Below are positions 20,616 through 27,851 of a DNA stretch of 28,892 nucleotides, piece after piece. Position numbers and translations under genes: made by a program. The DNA comes from a candidate division FCPU426 bacterium. Lineage in GTDB: Bacteria > Oederibacteriota > JAAXVQ01 > JAUVAV01. Numbering within the stretch: position 1 is the first letter of the stretch; the number at the start of each line of letters is the position of its first letter. Location of the stretch: positions 1 to 28,892 of the forward strand of contig JAUXBQ010000002.1 in NCBI GenBank assembly GCA_030619365.1, in the 5' to 3' direction. Below the pieces are notes generated by a model. That model was not told the DNA's origin and made no database searches. It saw nothing but the letters and a program-made list of their open reading frames with translations.

Positions 20616-20677
20616 CCTGCAACGCCCAGTTGACGCGTTCAGCCTAAAAGCTGTCCAGGGGTTTTAGGCGTTGCAGG
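20616..20677 (-). promoter_or_regulatory. structured 5' leader of the EF-G-like gene
   Basis: On the minus strand the transcript would begin with an 11-base arm CCTGCAACGCC whose complement GGCGTTGCAGG lies 51 bases downstream. A second pair, GCCTAAAA and TTTTAGGC, lies inside and shares the GCC of the first arm. The two helices (20677-20667 with 20626-20616, and 20669-20662 with 20649-20642) therefore compete for three bases. Alternative folds at the very 5' end suggest a regulatory leader, but no known riboswitch is recognised. Confidence 0.5.
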
Positions 20678-20687
20678 GCAAAGCTAG

Positions 20688-20717
20688 ATTATAAGAAGTC
20701 CGCAAAAACTCTGTCAA
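20688..20717 (-). promoter_or_regulatory. strong promoter of the EF-G-like gene
   Basis: On the minus strand TTGACA (20717-20712), 18 bases, TATAAT (20693-20688). Both hexamers are perfect. Start near 20680, giving a leader of about 200 bases. Confidence 0.82.
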
Positions 20718-20804
20718 GGGTTTTCCGTCCGGACTATGCACGAATATCCTGGAAATCGCTTGAGATTTTTTTGAGATTCCGTCTTTAATTGGGACCGGCC
20801 GGAA

Positions 20805-20813
20805 TGGTATAGT
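20805..20813 (+). promoter_or_regulatory. extended -10 promoter of the alcohol dehydrogenase gene
   Basis: TGG-TATAGT (-10 at 20808-20813) with no good -35. The predicted start near 20820 excludes the ATG at 20818 as start codon and supports the GTG at 20863. Confidence 0.5.
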
Positions 20814-20862
20814 AAACATGATTTCTCCTGCCCGGAGGCTTCCGGGTAAAAAGGGGGGCCGT

Positions 20863-22053
20863 GTGCAGCCGTTTACCTTTCATAACCCGACGCGCATTGT
20901 TTTCGGACCGGGAACCACCGCGCGTATCGGGAAGGAGACCAAAGCCTGCGGGAGGCGGGCCCTGCTGCTTTACGGAAAAGGCAGCGCGGAGCGCACCGGC
21001 GTACTGGGCCGGGTCCGCGACAGCCTGAACCAGGCCGGCCTGCAGTGGGAAGCATTGGGCGGCGTGCGCCCCAACCCGGTCCTGAACTTCGCACGCGAGG
21101 CCATCGCCTTTTTTCGTCAGCAGCGCCTCGACGTCATCGTGGCCGTGGGAGGCGGCAGCGTGATCGACACGGCCAAGACCATCGCGGCCGGCGCCCGCTA
21201 TGACGGCGAGGTGTGGGATTTTTTCAGCGGCCGGGCCGAAGTGAAAACCGCCGCGCCCATTACCACTGTGCTGACTCTGGCCGCCACGGGCTCGGAAATG
21301 AACAGCGGGGGTGTCATCACCAACGAGGAAAGCCAGGAAAAATATCATCTTGCCAGCCCGTCCCTGTATCCCCAGTGCTCCATTCTGGACCCGGTTAATA
21401 CCTTTACGGTTCCGCGGGATCACTCCATGTACGGCGCGGTGGACGCCATGATTCATCTGCTGGAAGGTTATTTCAACGCCGGGGAGGAGGATCTGCCCCT
21501 GCAGGACCGCCTGGTGGAGGGCCTGCTCCGGACCTTGATGGAGGCGGCGGAAGTCGTCTACCACGAGCCGGAAAACTACCCGGCCCGGGCTAATCTGATG
21601 TGGGGAGCCACACTGGCGCTCAACGGCTTGACCACCGCGGGCACGGGCAATACCGGCTTCCCCATGCACATGATCGAGCATTCGCTCAGCGCGATTTATG
21701 ATATCGCCCACGGCGCCGGACTGTCCATCGTCGGTCCGGCCTGGATGCGCTATGCCAGCGCCCGTGCGCCCCGCAAGTTCGCGCAGTTCGCGGAGCGGAT
21801 TTTCGGGATTGATCAAGGCACGGCTTCGCAGCGGGCTCAGGCCGGCATCGAAGCCCTGGAAAAATGGTTTGTGGCCCGGGGCGTGCCCACGCGTCTGCCC
21901 GAAGCGAATATCCCTGAACAGGATATTCCCCGTATTGCCGCCAATGCGCGACGCTTGGCCGAGGTATGGGGGCTTGACGATTACACCCAGCGGGAAATCG
22001 AGGCTGTGTTGGAACACGCCGGCGCGGCGACGGCCCGCTCGGCAGGGAGGTGA
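20863..22053 (+). CDS. iron-containing alcohol dehydrogenase (butanol dehydrogenase-like)
   Basis: The 396-residue type III alcohol dehydrogenase reduces aldehydes with NAD(P)H. The start FTFHNPTRIVFGPGT is that of the BdhA/YqhD-like subgroup, followed by the dinucleotide-binding GGGSVIDTAK. The metal ligands are in place: D and H in AVDAMIHLLEG, H in HMIEHSLS and H in DIAHGAGLS. The GTG at 20863 has AAGGGGGG 5 bases upstream and begins right at the family start; the ATG at 20818 would lie at the transcription start. The stop codon overlaps the ribosome-binding site of the PilZ gene downstream, so the two are co-transcribed, with no obvious functional link. Typical of fermentative or anaerobic redox balance. 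Confidence 0.94.
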   Translation: MQPFTFHNPTRIVFGPGTTARIGKETKACGRRALLLYGKGSAERTGVLGRVRDSLNQAGLQWEALGGVRPNPVLNFAREAIAFFRQQRLDVIVAVGGGSVIDTAKTIAAGARYDGEVWDFFSGRAEVKTAAPITTVLTLAATGSEMNSGGVITNEESQEKYHLASPSLYPQCSILDPVNTFTVPRDHSMYGAVDAMIHLLEGYFNAGEEDLPLQDRLVEGLLRTLMEAAEVVYHEPENYPARANLMWGATLALNGLTTAGTGNTGFPMHMIEHSLSAIYDIAHGAGLSIVGPAWMRYASARAPRKFAQFAERIFGIDQGTASQRAQAGIEALEKWFVARGVPTRLPEANIPEQDIPRIAANARRLAEVWGLDDYTQREIEAVLEHAGAATARSAGR

Positions 22054-22058
22054 TTGGC

Positions 22059-22442
22059 ATGGACAAAGTAGATCGTCGTCAAGGAGACCGGGTGCAGCCC
22101 GTGTTCCGCGTGCGCACTGAAGTGCTTCCGGAAACCGGAGATATCCACATGACCGTGTTTGCGGACATCGTCAACCTTTCGGAGGAGGGGATTTGCCTGC
22201 GGTCGCCCTTGCGCTTGAGTGAGCGGGACCGGCTCATCGTGTATTTACCCATGCTGGAGAACAAGGAGCCGCTGGAGATTCACGGCAGCGTGCGCTGGGT
22301 AAAGGAAGCCGGTCCACTCATGTACCAGATCGGCATGAAATTCACCGGGATCCCCAAAATCCGGGAAGCCACTCTGCGCGCGAAAATCAAAGCCATTATG
22401 AAATCTTACTTCAATCAACAATCCATGCAGATAGACACGTGA
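22059..22442 (+). CDS. PilZ-domain c-di-GMP receptor 1
   Basis: The 127-residue single-domain protein has both c-di-GMP contacts. RRQGDR (RxxxR, residues 6-11) is at the N-terminus and VNLSEEG (NxSxxG) about 30 residues later, followed by beta strands (GICLRSP, DRLIVYLPM, IHGSVRWV, YQIGMKFTG) and a C-terminal helix. Stand-alone PilZ proteins act by binding partner proteins when c-di-GMP rises. The ATG at 22059 has GGGAGG 8 bases upstream. It follows the alcohol dehydrogenase by 5 bases. The next genes (LytM-like lipoprotein, GT-C-like protein) are candidate targets; this is inference from order. Confidence 0.93.
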   Translation: MDKVDRRQGDRVQPVFRVRTEVLPETGDIHMTVFADIVNLSEEGICLRSPLRLSERDRLIVYLPMLENKEPLEIHGSVRWVKEAGPLMYQIGMKFTGIPKIREATLRAKIKAIMKSYFNQQSMQIDT

Positions 22443-22488
22443 TTGCCGGATCTTCCGAAAATCCGGACCGGTTACGTTGAAATTGGGC

Positions 22489-22517
22489 TTGACGCATGTT
22501 CGCGTGCCCTTAATAAT
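22489..22517 (+). promoter_or_regulatory. candidate promoter of the LytM-like lipoprotein gene
   Basis: TTGACG (22489-22494), 17 bases, AATAAT (22512-22517). It gives a leader of about 75 bases before the ATG at 22598. Confidence 0.55.
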
Positions 22518-22597
22518 GGTTTGATTAACCGATTGGGAGTATTCAGGTTTAGCCTGATTCAAGTTCAATCCAATAAAAATAGACCCAAGGAGGGGTA

Positions 22598-23497
22598 ATG
22601 CGGTTGTCGGGAAAAACAACAACTATAGCCGGATTCTGCCTCGGCTTACTGCTCACCAGCGGATGCGCTTCTTTGCAGGAACGCATCGGCCGGCAGATCG
22701 AATATATCGTGCCCCGGGACGAAGCATCGCCCGGAGATGTTTTTCACCTGGGCTTCGTGCTGCCCAAGGAAGTGCGGGGAGGGTGGGTACTGTTTCTGGA
22801 CAAGAAGTACCGTATTTATCCACGGCGGGATCTGCCGGCCCGGACCTTTACTGTTTTTCTGCCCATTCCCAAGGTGGACCCGGGGGAATATACCATTACC
22901 TGCTATTTCCTGGCAAAAAAGGGAAAACCGCCGAGCAAGGAAGAACTGACCGTTCAAATTTTGCCCGATTTCATCCCGCAGCCCGTGGAAACCGTGGCCG
23001 CCCGGCGGTTTAAGGTGGAGGGCTACATTCAAGAACGGGCGCGCATCCAATCGCTGTTGAAGAAATCCAGCTACAAGCCGGAAAAACTGCAAGACCTCGT
23101 CCTGCCCCTGGGCGGGGAAATCGTGTCCGGTTTCGGCACGGTTCGGAATTACCAGGACAAGGCCGAGGTGGCCCTGGAAGGCATTGAAATCGTAGCGGTG
23201 AGCGCCAGCGCGATAGACGTGAATACCGCGGCCGACGGCCGGGTTATCCTGGCTGAAAAACTTCCCATGCTGGGCAATTGCGTATTGATCGACCACGGTT
23301 ATTCTTTCGCCACCCTGTATTGCCATCTGCGCAGTTTCGAGGTCAAGGCCGGGCAGGAAGTGCTGCGCGGCGACCGTCTCGGCCTGGTCGGCCGCACGGG
23401 CGGCGCGGCTGTTGGCAAAAGATTGCTGTACCAGTTGTTCGTGACCGGAACACCGGTCAATGTTCAGGCATATACTCATATCGAAATTTTCGAGTAA
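22598..23497 (+). CDS. lipoprotein with degenerate LytM/M23 domain
   Basis: The 299-residue product has a lipoprotein signal (FCLGLLLTSGC, C23). A beta-rich middle follows (about 35-130; GDVFHLGFVLPKEVRGGWVLFLDKKY), and then a LytM/M23 fold (about 168-299): LGGEIVSGFG, ALEGIEIVAV, VNTAADGRVI, LIDHGYSFATLYCHL, GQEVLRGDRLGLVGRTGG and GKRLLYQLF. In active M23 enzymes the zinc ligands are H-x3-D in the second stretch and HxH in the last. Here they read L193...E197 and R275-L-L277; only H243 of the catalytic set remains. It should not cut peptidoglycan. Degenerate LytM proteins such as EnvC and NlpD activate cell-wall amidases, so a regulatory envelope role is likely. AAGGAGG precedes the ATG by 4 bases. 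Confidence 0.9.
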   Translation: MRLSGKTTTIAGFCLGLLLTSGCASLQERIGRQIEYIVPRDEASPGDVFHLGFVLPKEVRGGWVLFLDKKYRIYPRRDLPARTFTVFLPIPKVDPGEYTITCYFLAKKGKPPSKEELTVQILPDFIPQPVETVAARRFKVEGYIQERARIQSLLKKSSYKPEKLQDLVLPLGGEIVSGFGTVRNYQDKAEVALEGIEIVAVSASAIDVNTAADGRVILAEKLPMLGNCVLIDHGYSFATLYCHLRSFEVKAGQEVLRGDRLGLVGRTGGAAVGKRLLYQLFVTGTPVNVQAYTHIEIFE

Positions 23498-23587
23498 CCG
23501 CCGCTTAGTGCGTTTCTGCGGTTGGGAACCGCGGCGAATAATGCGAGGTCTGACGGCCACACGAATTGCAGAGGGGAGCCCACGCAC

Positions 23588-26500
23588 ATGGCTGACATTG
23601 CAAGCGTGAAAGAGGCGGTTTATTCCGAGGATCTTATCATTCACCGGGGCCTGGTGCTGCTGGGTGGTATTCTGGCCGGCGCGGCCGTCTGCTTGGCCCT
23701 GCTGTCCAACCTGGACTGGCCCCTGACCAACGACCAGGGGATCGTCGGCTGGATCACCCTGGGCGCAGTTCGGCCCTGGGCCGGGTTGACCGCCGCCCTG
23801 GTGGTGGTTGGCGCGATCGCCGGCGCGCTTCTTTCCCAATGGCTTTGGACCTGGCTGGGTCAGGGCCAGCGTCTGCTGGCCACGCTGCCCGCGTCCACGG
23901 CCCTGAAACGCGCAGCCGTGCCGTTCTCGGTTTTTCTGCCTTTTCTGACCTTTCTCTATCAGGGCGAACTCCCCCTGGTGTGGCCCGGGATCGCGTTTGC
24001 CGGCCTTGGCCTGGGCATGCTGCTACTGGCCTTTTGGGAACGACGGGACAAGCGCAAGATTTTTTTCGCCCATCCCACGGAGAGCGAGTATCATCCTGCC
24101 TCACTATTCCCTCACGGCGCGGTGATTACCCTGGGCTCCGGTCTGGGCTGGTTCCTGCAATCCCTGCCCGGCCAGTCCGCGGGCGAGGGCTTGTGGTTTG
24201 CCCTGGTCATAGGCATCATGGTTTGGATCGCCTCCCTGCTGCTGGCCGGCGGCTTCAGCCTGCTGTTTTCCAAACAGACGTTTGATCAAAGTTACCTGGC
24301 GCTCGCGCTGGCGCTGTTGCCCCTGGCTTTTTTACCCCTGCAAACCATCGGCTGGATCCACTATCTCGACCACGGCAAGGTCGTCGGCAGCCACCAGGCC
24401 GGAAATCTGCCCATGATCCTGGTTGGCCTGACCGTGCTGGCTTCCGTGGGATTTCTAGTATTCAATCTGTTACGCCTCCGGCAGTTGCCAACGGAAACGA
24501 GCCCTGCCTGGGAGGAGTTGTTTCGGGCACTCATGCTGATCGTGGCCGTTCCCTGCCTGGTGTACGCCGTGGGATTTTGGCCGGCCGGCGCGGCCTATAG
24601 CCCGGGCGGATTGGCCGGACCCCTGGATGCCTTCCGGGAAGGGGAATCGCTCGCGACGGCGCAGGCCATGCTGCTGGGCCGGTTGCCGTTCAAGGAAATC
24701 CTGTTGCGGCATGGGTTCCTGACGGACGCGGTCAGCGGCCTGGTCGCCATGCAATGGTTCGGTGTCTCGCTGGAATCCTTGCGGTTTTTGCAGGTATTGC
24801 TGGCGCCCCTGGGCCTGGTGGCCATTTATCTCTTGTCCATTTTCTGCCTGCCCTGGCTGTGGGCGATTATCCTGGCGTTCACCCTGCTGACTGGTGTTGC
24901 GGGCTCTGTGCCGCTGACCCGGTTTTTCTTTCCGGTCATCGGGTTTATTTTTACCCTCTACTATTTGCAGCGGGTACGCTGGCCGATTTTGCTTCTTTCC
25001 GGTTTGCTGACCGCTTTGGCGCTTATCGCCTCCTTTACGGCCGGAATTATCGCGCTTGCCGGCCAGTTCATCCTGCTGGGGGCCTTTGGGCTCTTTGGTT
25101 CCGGCGCCCTGAAGAACCGCCTCCTGCACCTGGCAATCTACCTGGGCGCGACCTTGGTGGCCCTGACGCCCTGGTGGCTCTATCTGGCCATGAGCGGCAG
25201 CCTGGGTGCCTATTTCAATAATTTTTCCTGGGTCCTGGGTAACTATCATCTGGTTTTCAGCCTGCCTTTACCCGGGTGGGGCAACGACCCCTCGCTGGCC
25301 ACGATCCTCAGTTTCGGACTCCCACCGCTGGTGATCGTCATCGGCAGCCTGGTGGTTTTAAACGCGCTCCGGAGCGTCCGGGAAACCGGGGGCCTGCCGT
25401 GGAATATTCTGCTACTCCTCACGATCACGGCGCTCCTGTGGCTGAGATACTTGGGCCGGGGTGAATTAGCTTTTCTGGGGGACGTCCTGCCGTTTGCCGT
25501 CATGCTGGCGTTCTTTTTTCTTTATTACCTCTCCCGCCGCCAGCGGCGGCTGCGCGGCCTGGTGTTTCTGGCCCTGCTGCCGCTTCTGTTCATTCCGCAA
25601 AACGGCCGGCACACACTGACCGCGTTGGCCGGCAGCTTCAGCGCGAAAAACACGATTCCGGTCGAGGGCTTGACCCAGGCCCGGGCGGAGCGGCTGAGCA
25701 AAGCCTTTCTGCCGCCGGCCCAGGCCAAGCAGTTCGATGAGTTGGCGGACTATCTCGAGGAACAGGTGGGAACGGCTGAATCCTTTTTCGATTTTTCCAA
25801 CCAACCCATTTTATATTTCCTGGTTCCTCGCCGGCCGGTGACCAGGGAACTCGGCACAATCTCCCAGGCCACGTTCGCGCAGCAACTGGCGGTGATCCGC
25901 GCCCTGGCCATTGCGGACGTGAAGACCGTAGTGTTTGCCGGACGCCGGGCCCGCGCCTGGGACGGGCTGCCTGTTCCGATCCGTCAATACGCGGTCTCGG
26001 AATTTTTACTGAAAAAATATTTTCCCACCAGTGTAATAGGAAACAGTGTAATCTTTTCTCCAAGTCAGGGCGAAGGGAGCGCGGAGCCCAAAGCCGTGGC
26101 CGAGTTGCTTCAGCCCTGGCCGCTGGCGGGCTTGCCGTATCGTTGGGGAAGCCTGAGCAAGTACGATCCCGGTCAGGGCGGCAGTGTGGCCCAATACCAG
26201 CCGCGCCAGGGTGCGCGGGCCGTAGAGCCGGCCGGTGTGACCATTACGGCCAAAGGGGATTCCCTGCAGGCTGCCGAGTTCGTTGGGCCCACCACACTGC
26301 GCCTGGTTGCCGAAACCCAGATAGGCGAAAAGGGCAATGTGCTGGTGCTGAAAATAAGGGCACCGGCCAGTTTGCACCAGCAAACCGCCACCCTGGCCTG
26401 GGATAAGGACGCGGCGGGCCACACCCTGTCTTTTACCCTGCAGGGAGATGGCCGCAGCCATTGCTACGTGTTCCGGGTGGGGGCGCTGCCGGGTTGGGTT

Positions 26501-26653
26501 TACGCCCCGTCGCGCCGGCAACTCGCCCTGCAATTGCCCGGTGGCGGCTGGCAGTGGGAGGGAACCACCCTGCTGCAGGTTCGGGATATCCCGGAATTGA
26601 CCGCTGTTAAAAAAGCCGGACCATCGAAGGCCGTTGCCCCGGCGCAGCCCTGA
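23588..26653 (+). CDS. large polytopic membrane protein, GT-C glycosyltransferase-like
   Basis: The 1021-residue protein has about 18 hydrophobic segments from residue 20 to about 680 and a long C-terminal soluble region (about 690-1021). Near residue 347 the loop DAFREGESLATAQAMLLGR, followed by LPFKEILLRHGFLTDAV and LLAPLGLVAIYLL, resembles GT-C glycosyltransferases of the PMT/ArnT type, where an acidic loop residue activates a lipid-phosphate sugar donor. The region after the membrane part has FFDFSNQPILYFLVPRRPVTRE, a stretch often found after such membrane domains. Sugar and acceptor are unknown, and an unrelated membrane family is possible. The ATG at 23588 has AGGGGAG 9 bases upstream; the frame upstream to 23522 is leader. 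Likely co-transcribed with the LytM-like gene. Confidence 0.75.
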   Translation: MADIASVKEAVYSEDLIIHRGLVLLGGILAGAAVCLALLSNLDWPLTNDQGIVGWITLGAVRPWAGLTAALVVVGAIAGALLSQWLWTWLGQGQRLLATLPASTALKRAAVPFSVFLPFLTFLYQGELPLVWPGIAFAGLGLGMLLLAFWERRDKRKIFFAHPTESEYHPASLFPHGAVITLGSGLGWFLQSLPGQSAGEGLWFALVIGIMVWIASLLLAGGFSLLFSKQTFDQSYLALALALLPLAFLPLQTIGWIHYLDHGKVVGSHQAGNLPMILVGLTVLASVGFLVFNLLRLRQLPTETSPAWEELFRALMLIVAVPCLVYAVGFWPAGAAYSPGGLAGPLDAFREGESLATAQAMLLGRLPFKEILLRHGFLTDAVSGLVAMQWFGVSLESLRFLQVLLAPLGLVAIYLLSIFCLPWLWAIILAFTLLTGVAGSVPLTRFFFPVIGFIFTLYYLQRVRWPILLLSGLLTALALIASFTAGIIALAGQFILLGAFGLFGSGALKNRLLHLAIYLGATLVALTPWWLYLAMSGSLGAYFNNFSWVLGNYHLVFSLPLPGWGNDPSLATILSFGLPPLVIVIGSLVVLNALRSVRETGGLPWNILLLLTITALLWLRYLGRGELAFLGDVLPFAVMLAFFFLYYLSRRQRRLRGLVFLALLPLLFIPQNGRHTLTALAGSFSAKNTIPVEGLTQARAERLSKAFLPPAQAKQFDELADYLEEQVGTAESFFDFSNQPILYFLVPRRPVTRELGTISQATFAQQLAVIRALAIADVKTVVFAGRRARAWDGLPVPIRQYAVSEFLLKKYFPTSVIGNSVIFSPSQGEGSAEPKAVAELLQPWPLAGLPYRWGSLSKYDPGQGGSVAQYQPRQGARAVEPAGVTITAKGDSLQAAEFVGPTTLRLVAETQIGEKGNVLVLKIRAPASLHQQTATLAWDKDAAGHTLSFTLQGDGRSHCYVFRVGALPGWVYAPSRRQLALQLPGGGWQWEGTTLLQVRDIPELTAVKKAGPSKAVAPAQP

Positions 26654-26710
26654 AGTGAGCTCTCGGCACGGACGTTGAGCACCCATTTCGCACGACACGG
26701 AGGTGCAGCC

Positions 26711-27154
26711 ATGACTGGACAGGAATTCAAAGGGGAAACCCAAGCAGAACGGCGCCGCTTTACCCGCAAACCCATCAAACTGAAAGTGTCCTATCGCTGC
26801 CTGGACCGGGGAAATGTTTCCAGCGAGCAGGCCAACCTGGCCGAAGACCTGGGCGCGGGCGGGCTGCTGCTCCACAGCCCGGATCTCCTGAAAAGAGACC
26901 AGGTCCTCATGCTGGCCCTGTACCTCCCGCCCCCGGACAAGCGCGAGGGCGAACCTAAATCCCTCGACTGCGGCGACGATGAATGTTTCCAGGTCGAAAT
27001 TCTCTCCCGCGTCGCCTGGAGTACGCCTAACCGCGAAGGCGGACACTCGGCGGGGATTCAGTTCCTGGATATGGATCAGCATAACCGTAAGTGGCTGAAA
27101 GAATTCTTAGTCGATTTTAAATTGGACCAGCCGGATTCGACGATGTACACCTGA
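26711..27154 (+). CDS. PilZ-domain protein 2 (variant second motif)
   Basis: The 147-residue single-domain protein has the N-terminal RRRFTR (RxxxR) and a PilZ core of beta strands (LKVSYRCL, DQVLMLALYLPP, FQVEILSRVAWS, SAGIQFLDM) and a final helix. The second contact reads DLGAGG where the consensus is DxSxxG, so serine is replaced by glycine. Binding of c-di-GMP may be weaker or altered. A loop of about 20 residues (PDKREGEPKSLDCGDDE) is longer than in the other PilZ proteins of the window. CGGAGG lies 7 bases before the ATG at 26711. It starts 57 bases after the GT-C-like gene and may be on its transcript. Confidence 0.88.
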   Translation: MTGQEFKGETQAERRRFTRKPIKLKVSYRCLDRGNVSSEQANLAEDLGAGGLLLHSPDLLKRDQVLMLALYLPPPDKREGEPKSLDCGDDECFQVEILSRVAWSTPNREGGHSAGIQFLDMDQHNRKWLKEFLVDFKLDQPDSTMYT

Positions 27155-27250
27155 CCCTGCGCCAAGAAAAAAAGCGCACTTCCCTGATTGATTGGGAAAA
27201 AAATTACCAGTTAGAAAAACGGAACGTATCCGGACCGTGGTTAAAAATTC

Positions 27251-27280
27251 GTTTCAATCGTGAAACAAGAATGGTACAAT
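27251..27280 (+). promoter_or_regulatory. promoter with overlapping operator-like inverted repeat
   Basis: Extended -10 TGG-TACAAT (27275-27280) with a weak -35. The 16-bp inverted repeat GTTTCA-ATCG-TGAAAC (27251-27266) covers the -35 position, where a repressor or an activator could bind. The leader to the PilZ 3 start at 27375 is about 90 bases. Confidence 0.55.
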
Positions 27281-27374
27281 TTGCCTGATCTCATGTGGTC
27301 CTGAACGTCAACCCACGGCCCAACCGCGCCATTGGCGCTGAAGGCGGGGAAGGTTTGGATACGAGGAGGGCGGT

Positions 27375-27743
27375 ATGAAAGGTTTTGGAAGCGCAGAATT
27401 CGATCGACGTCAATATCCGCGTTTGGATTTCGCCCTGCCGCTGGCGTTTCAAGACCTCGGCCAGTCCCCGCCGGAGGGCGTTTCGAAAAACGTGTCCCTG
27501 GGGGGCATGATGGCCTGTTTTCCACGGGAAGTTTCACCCTCGCAAATCCTGGACCTCACCATGCTGCTTCCCGTGGGCGAGGACAAACAAGTCTGTCGCG
27601 TGCAAGCCGAGGTGGTCTGGGTCAAAAAGGGCGACTTCGAAGGCGGCTGGTCCTGCCAGGCCGGCATACGTTTCGTGAACATGACTCCGGAATCCGAGAA
27701 AATATGGCGGGATTTCCTTGTGCTCTGGCAGGGAGAAAAATAG
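27375..27743 (+). CDS. PilZ-domain protein 3
   Basis: The 122-residue single-domain protein has RRQYPR (RxxxR) at residues 11-16 and KNVSLGG (NxSxxG) about 25 residues later, then strands DLTMLLPV, CRVQAEVVWVKK and CQAGIRFVNM and a C-terminal helix (IWRDFLVLWQ). Both c-di-GMP contact motifs are intact. AGGAGGG precedes the ATG by 5 bases. It has its own promoter region and is followed by a GC-rich palindrome. Confidence 0.92.
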   Translation: MKGFGSAEFDRRQYPRLDFALPLAFQDLGQSPPEGVSKNVSLGGMMACFPREVSPSQILDLTMLLPVGEDKQVCRVQAEVVWVKKGDFEGGWSCQAGIRFVNMTPESEKIWRDFLVLWQGEK

Positions 27744-27761
27744 CCGTCCGGGCCGCGCCAG

Positions 27762-27779
27762 CCGCCCCGGCCGGGGCGG
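27762..27779. other. perfect GC palindrome after PilZ 3
   Basis: CCGCCCCGG followed by its exact complement CCGGGGCGG, 18 bp without a loop, 19 bases after the stop codon. No T-run follows. It may mark the end of the transcript or protect it. Confidence 0.5.
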
Positions 27780-27851
27780 ACAGTTAAAGTTCCGGAAACG
27801 CCGTACGATACTAACCAGAGTCGTGGCTGAACTACTCAACGAGGATGGCTG

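Noticed and set aside
20785..22017. 410-codon frame antisense to the alcohol dehydrogenase
   Set aside because: The plus strand encodes a complete enzyme with all metal ligands.
22646..23839. 397-codon frame antisense to the LytM-like gene
   Set aside because: It crosses two clear genes on the other strand, has a Gln/Gly/His-rich shadow composition and no ribosome-binding site.
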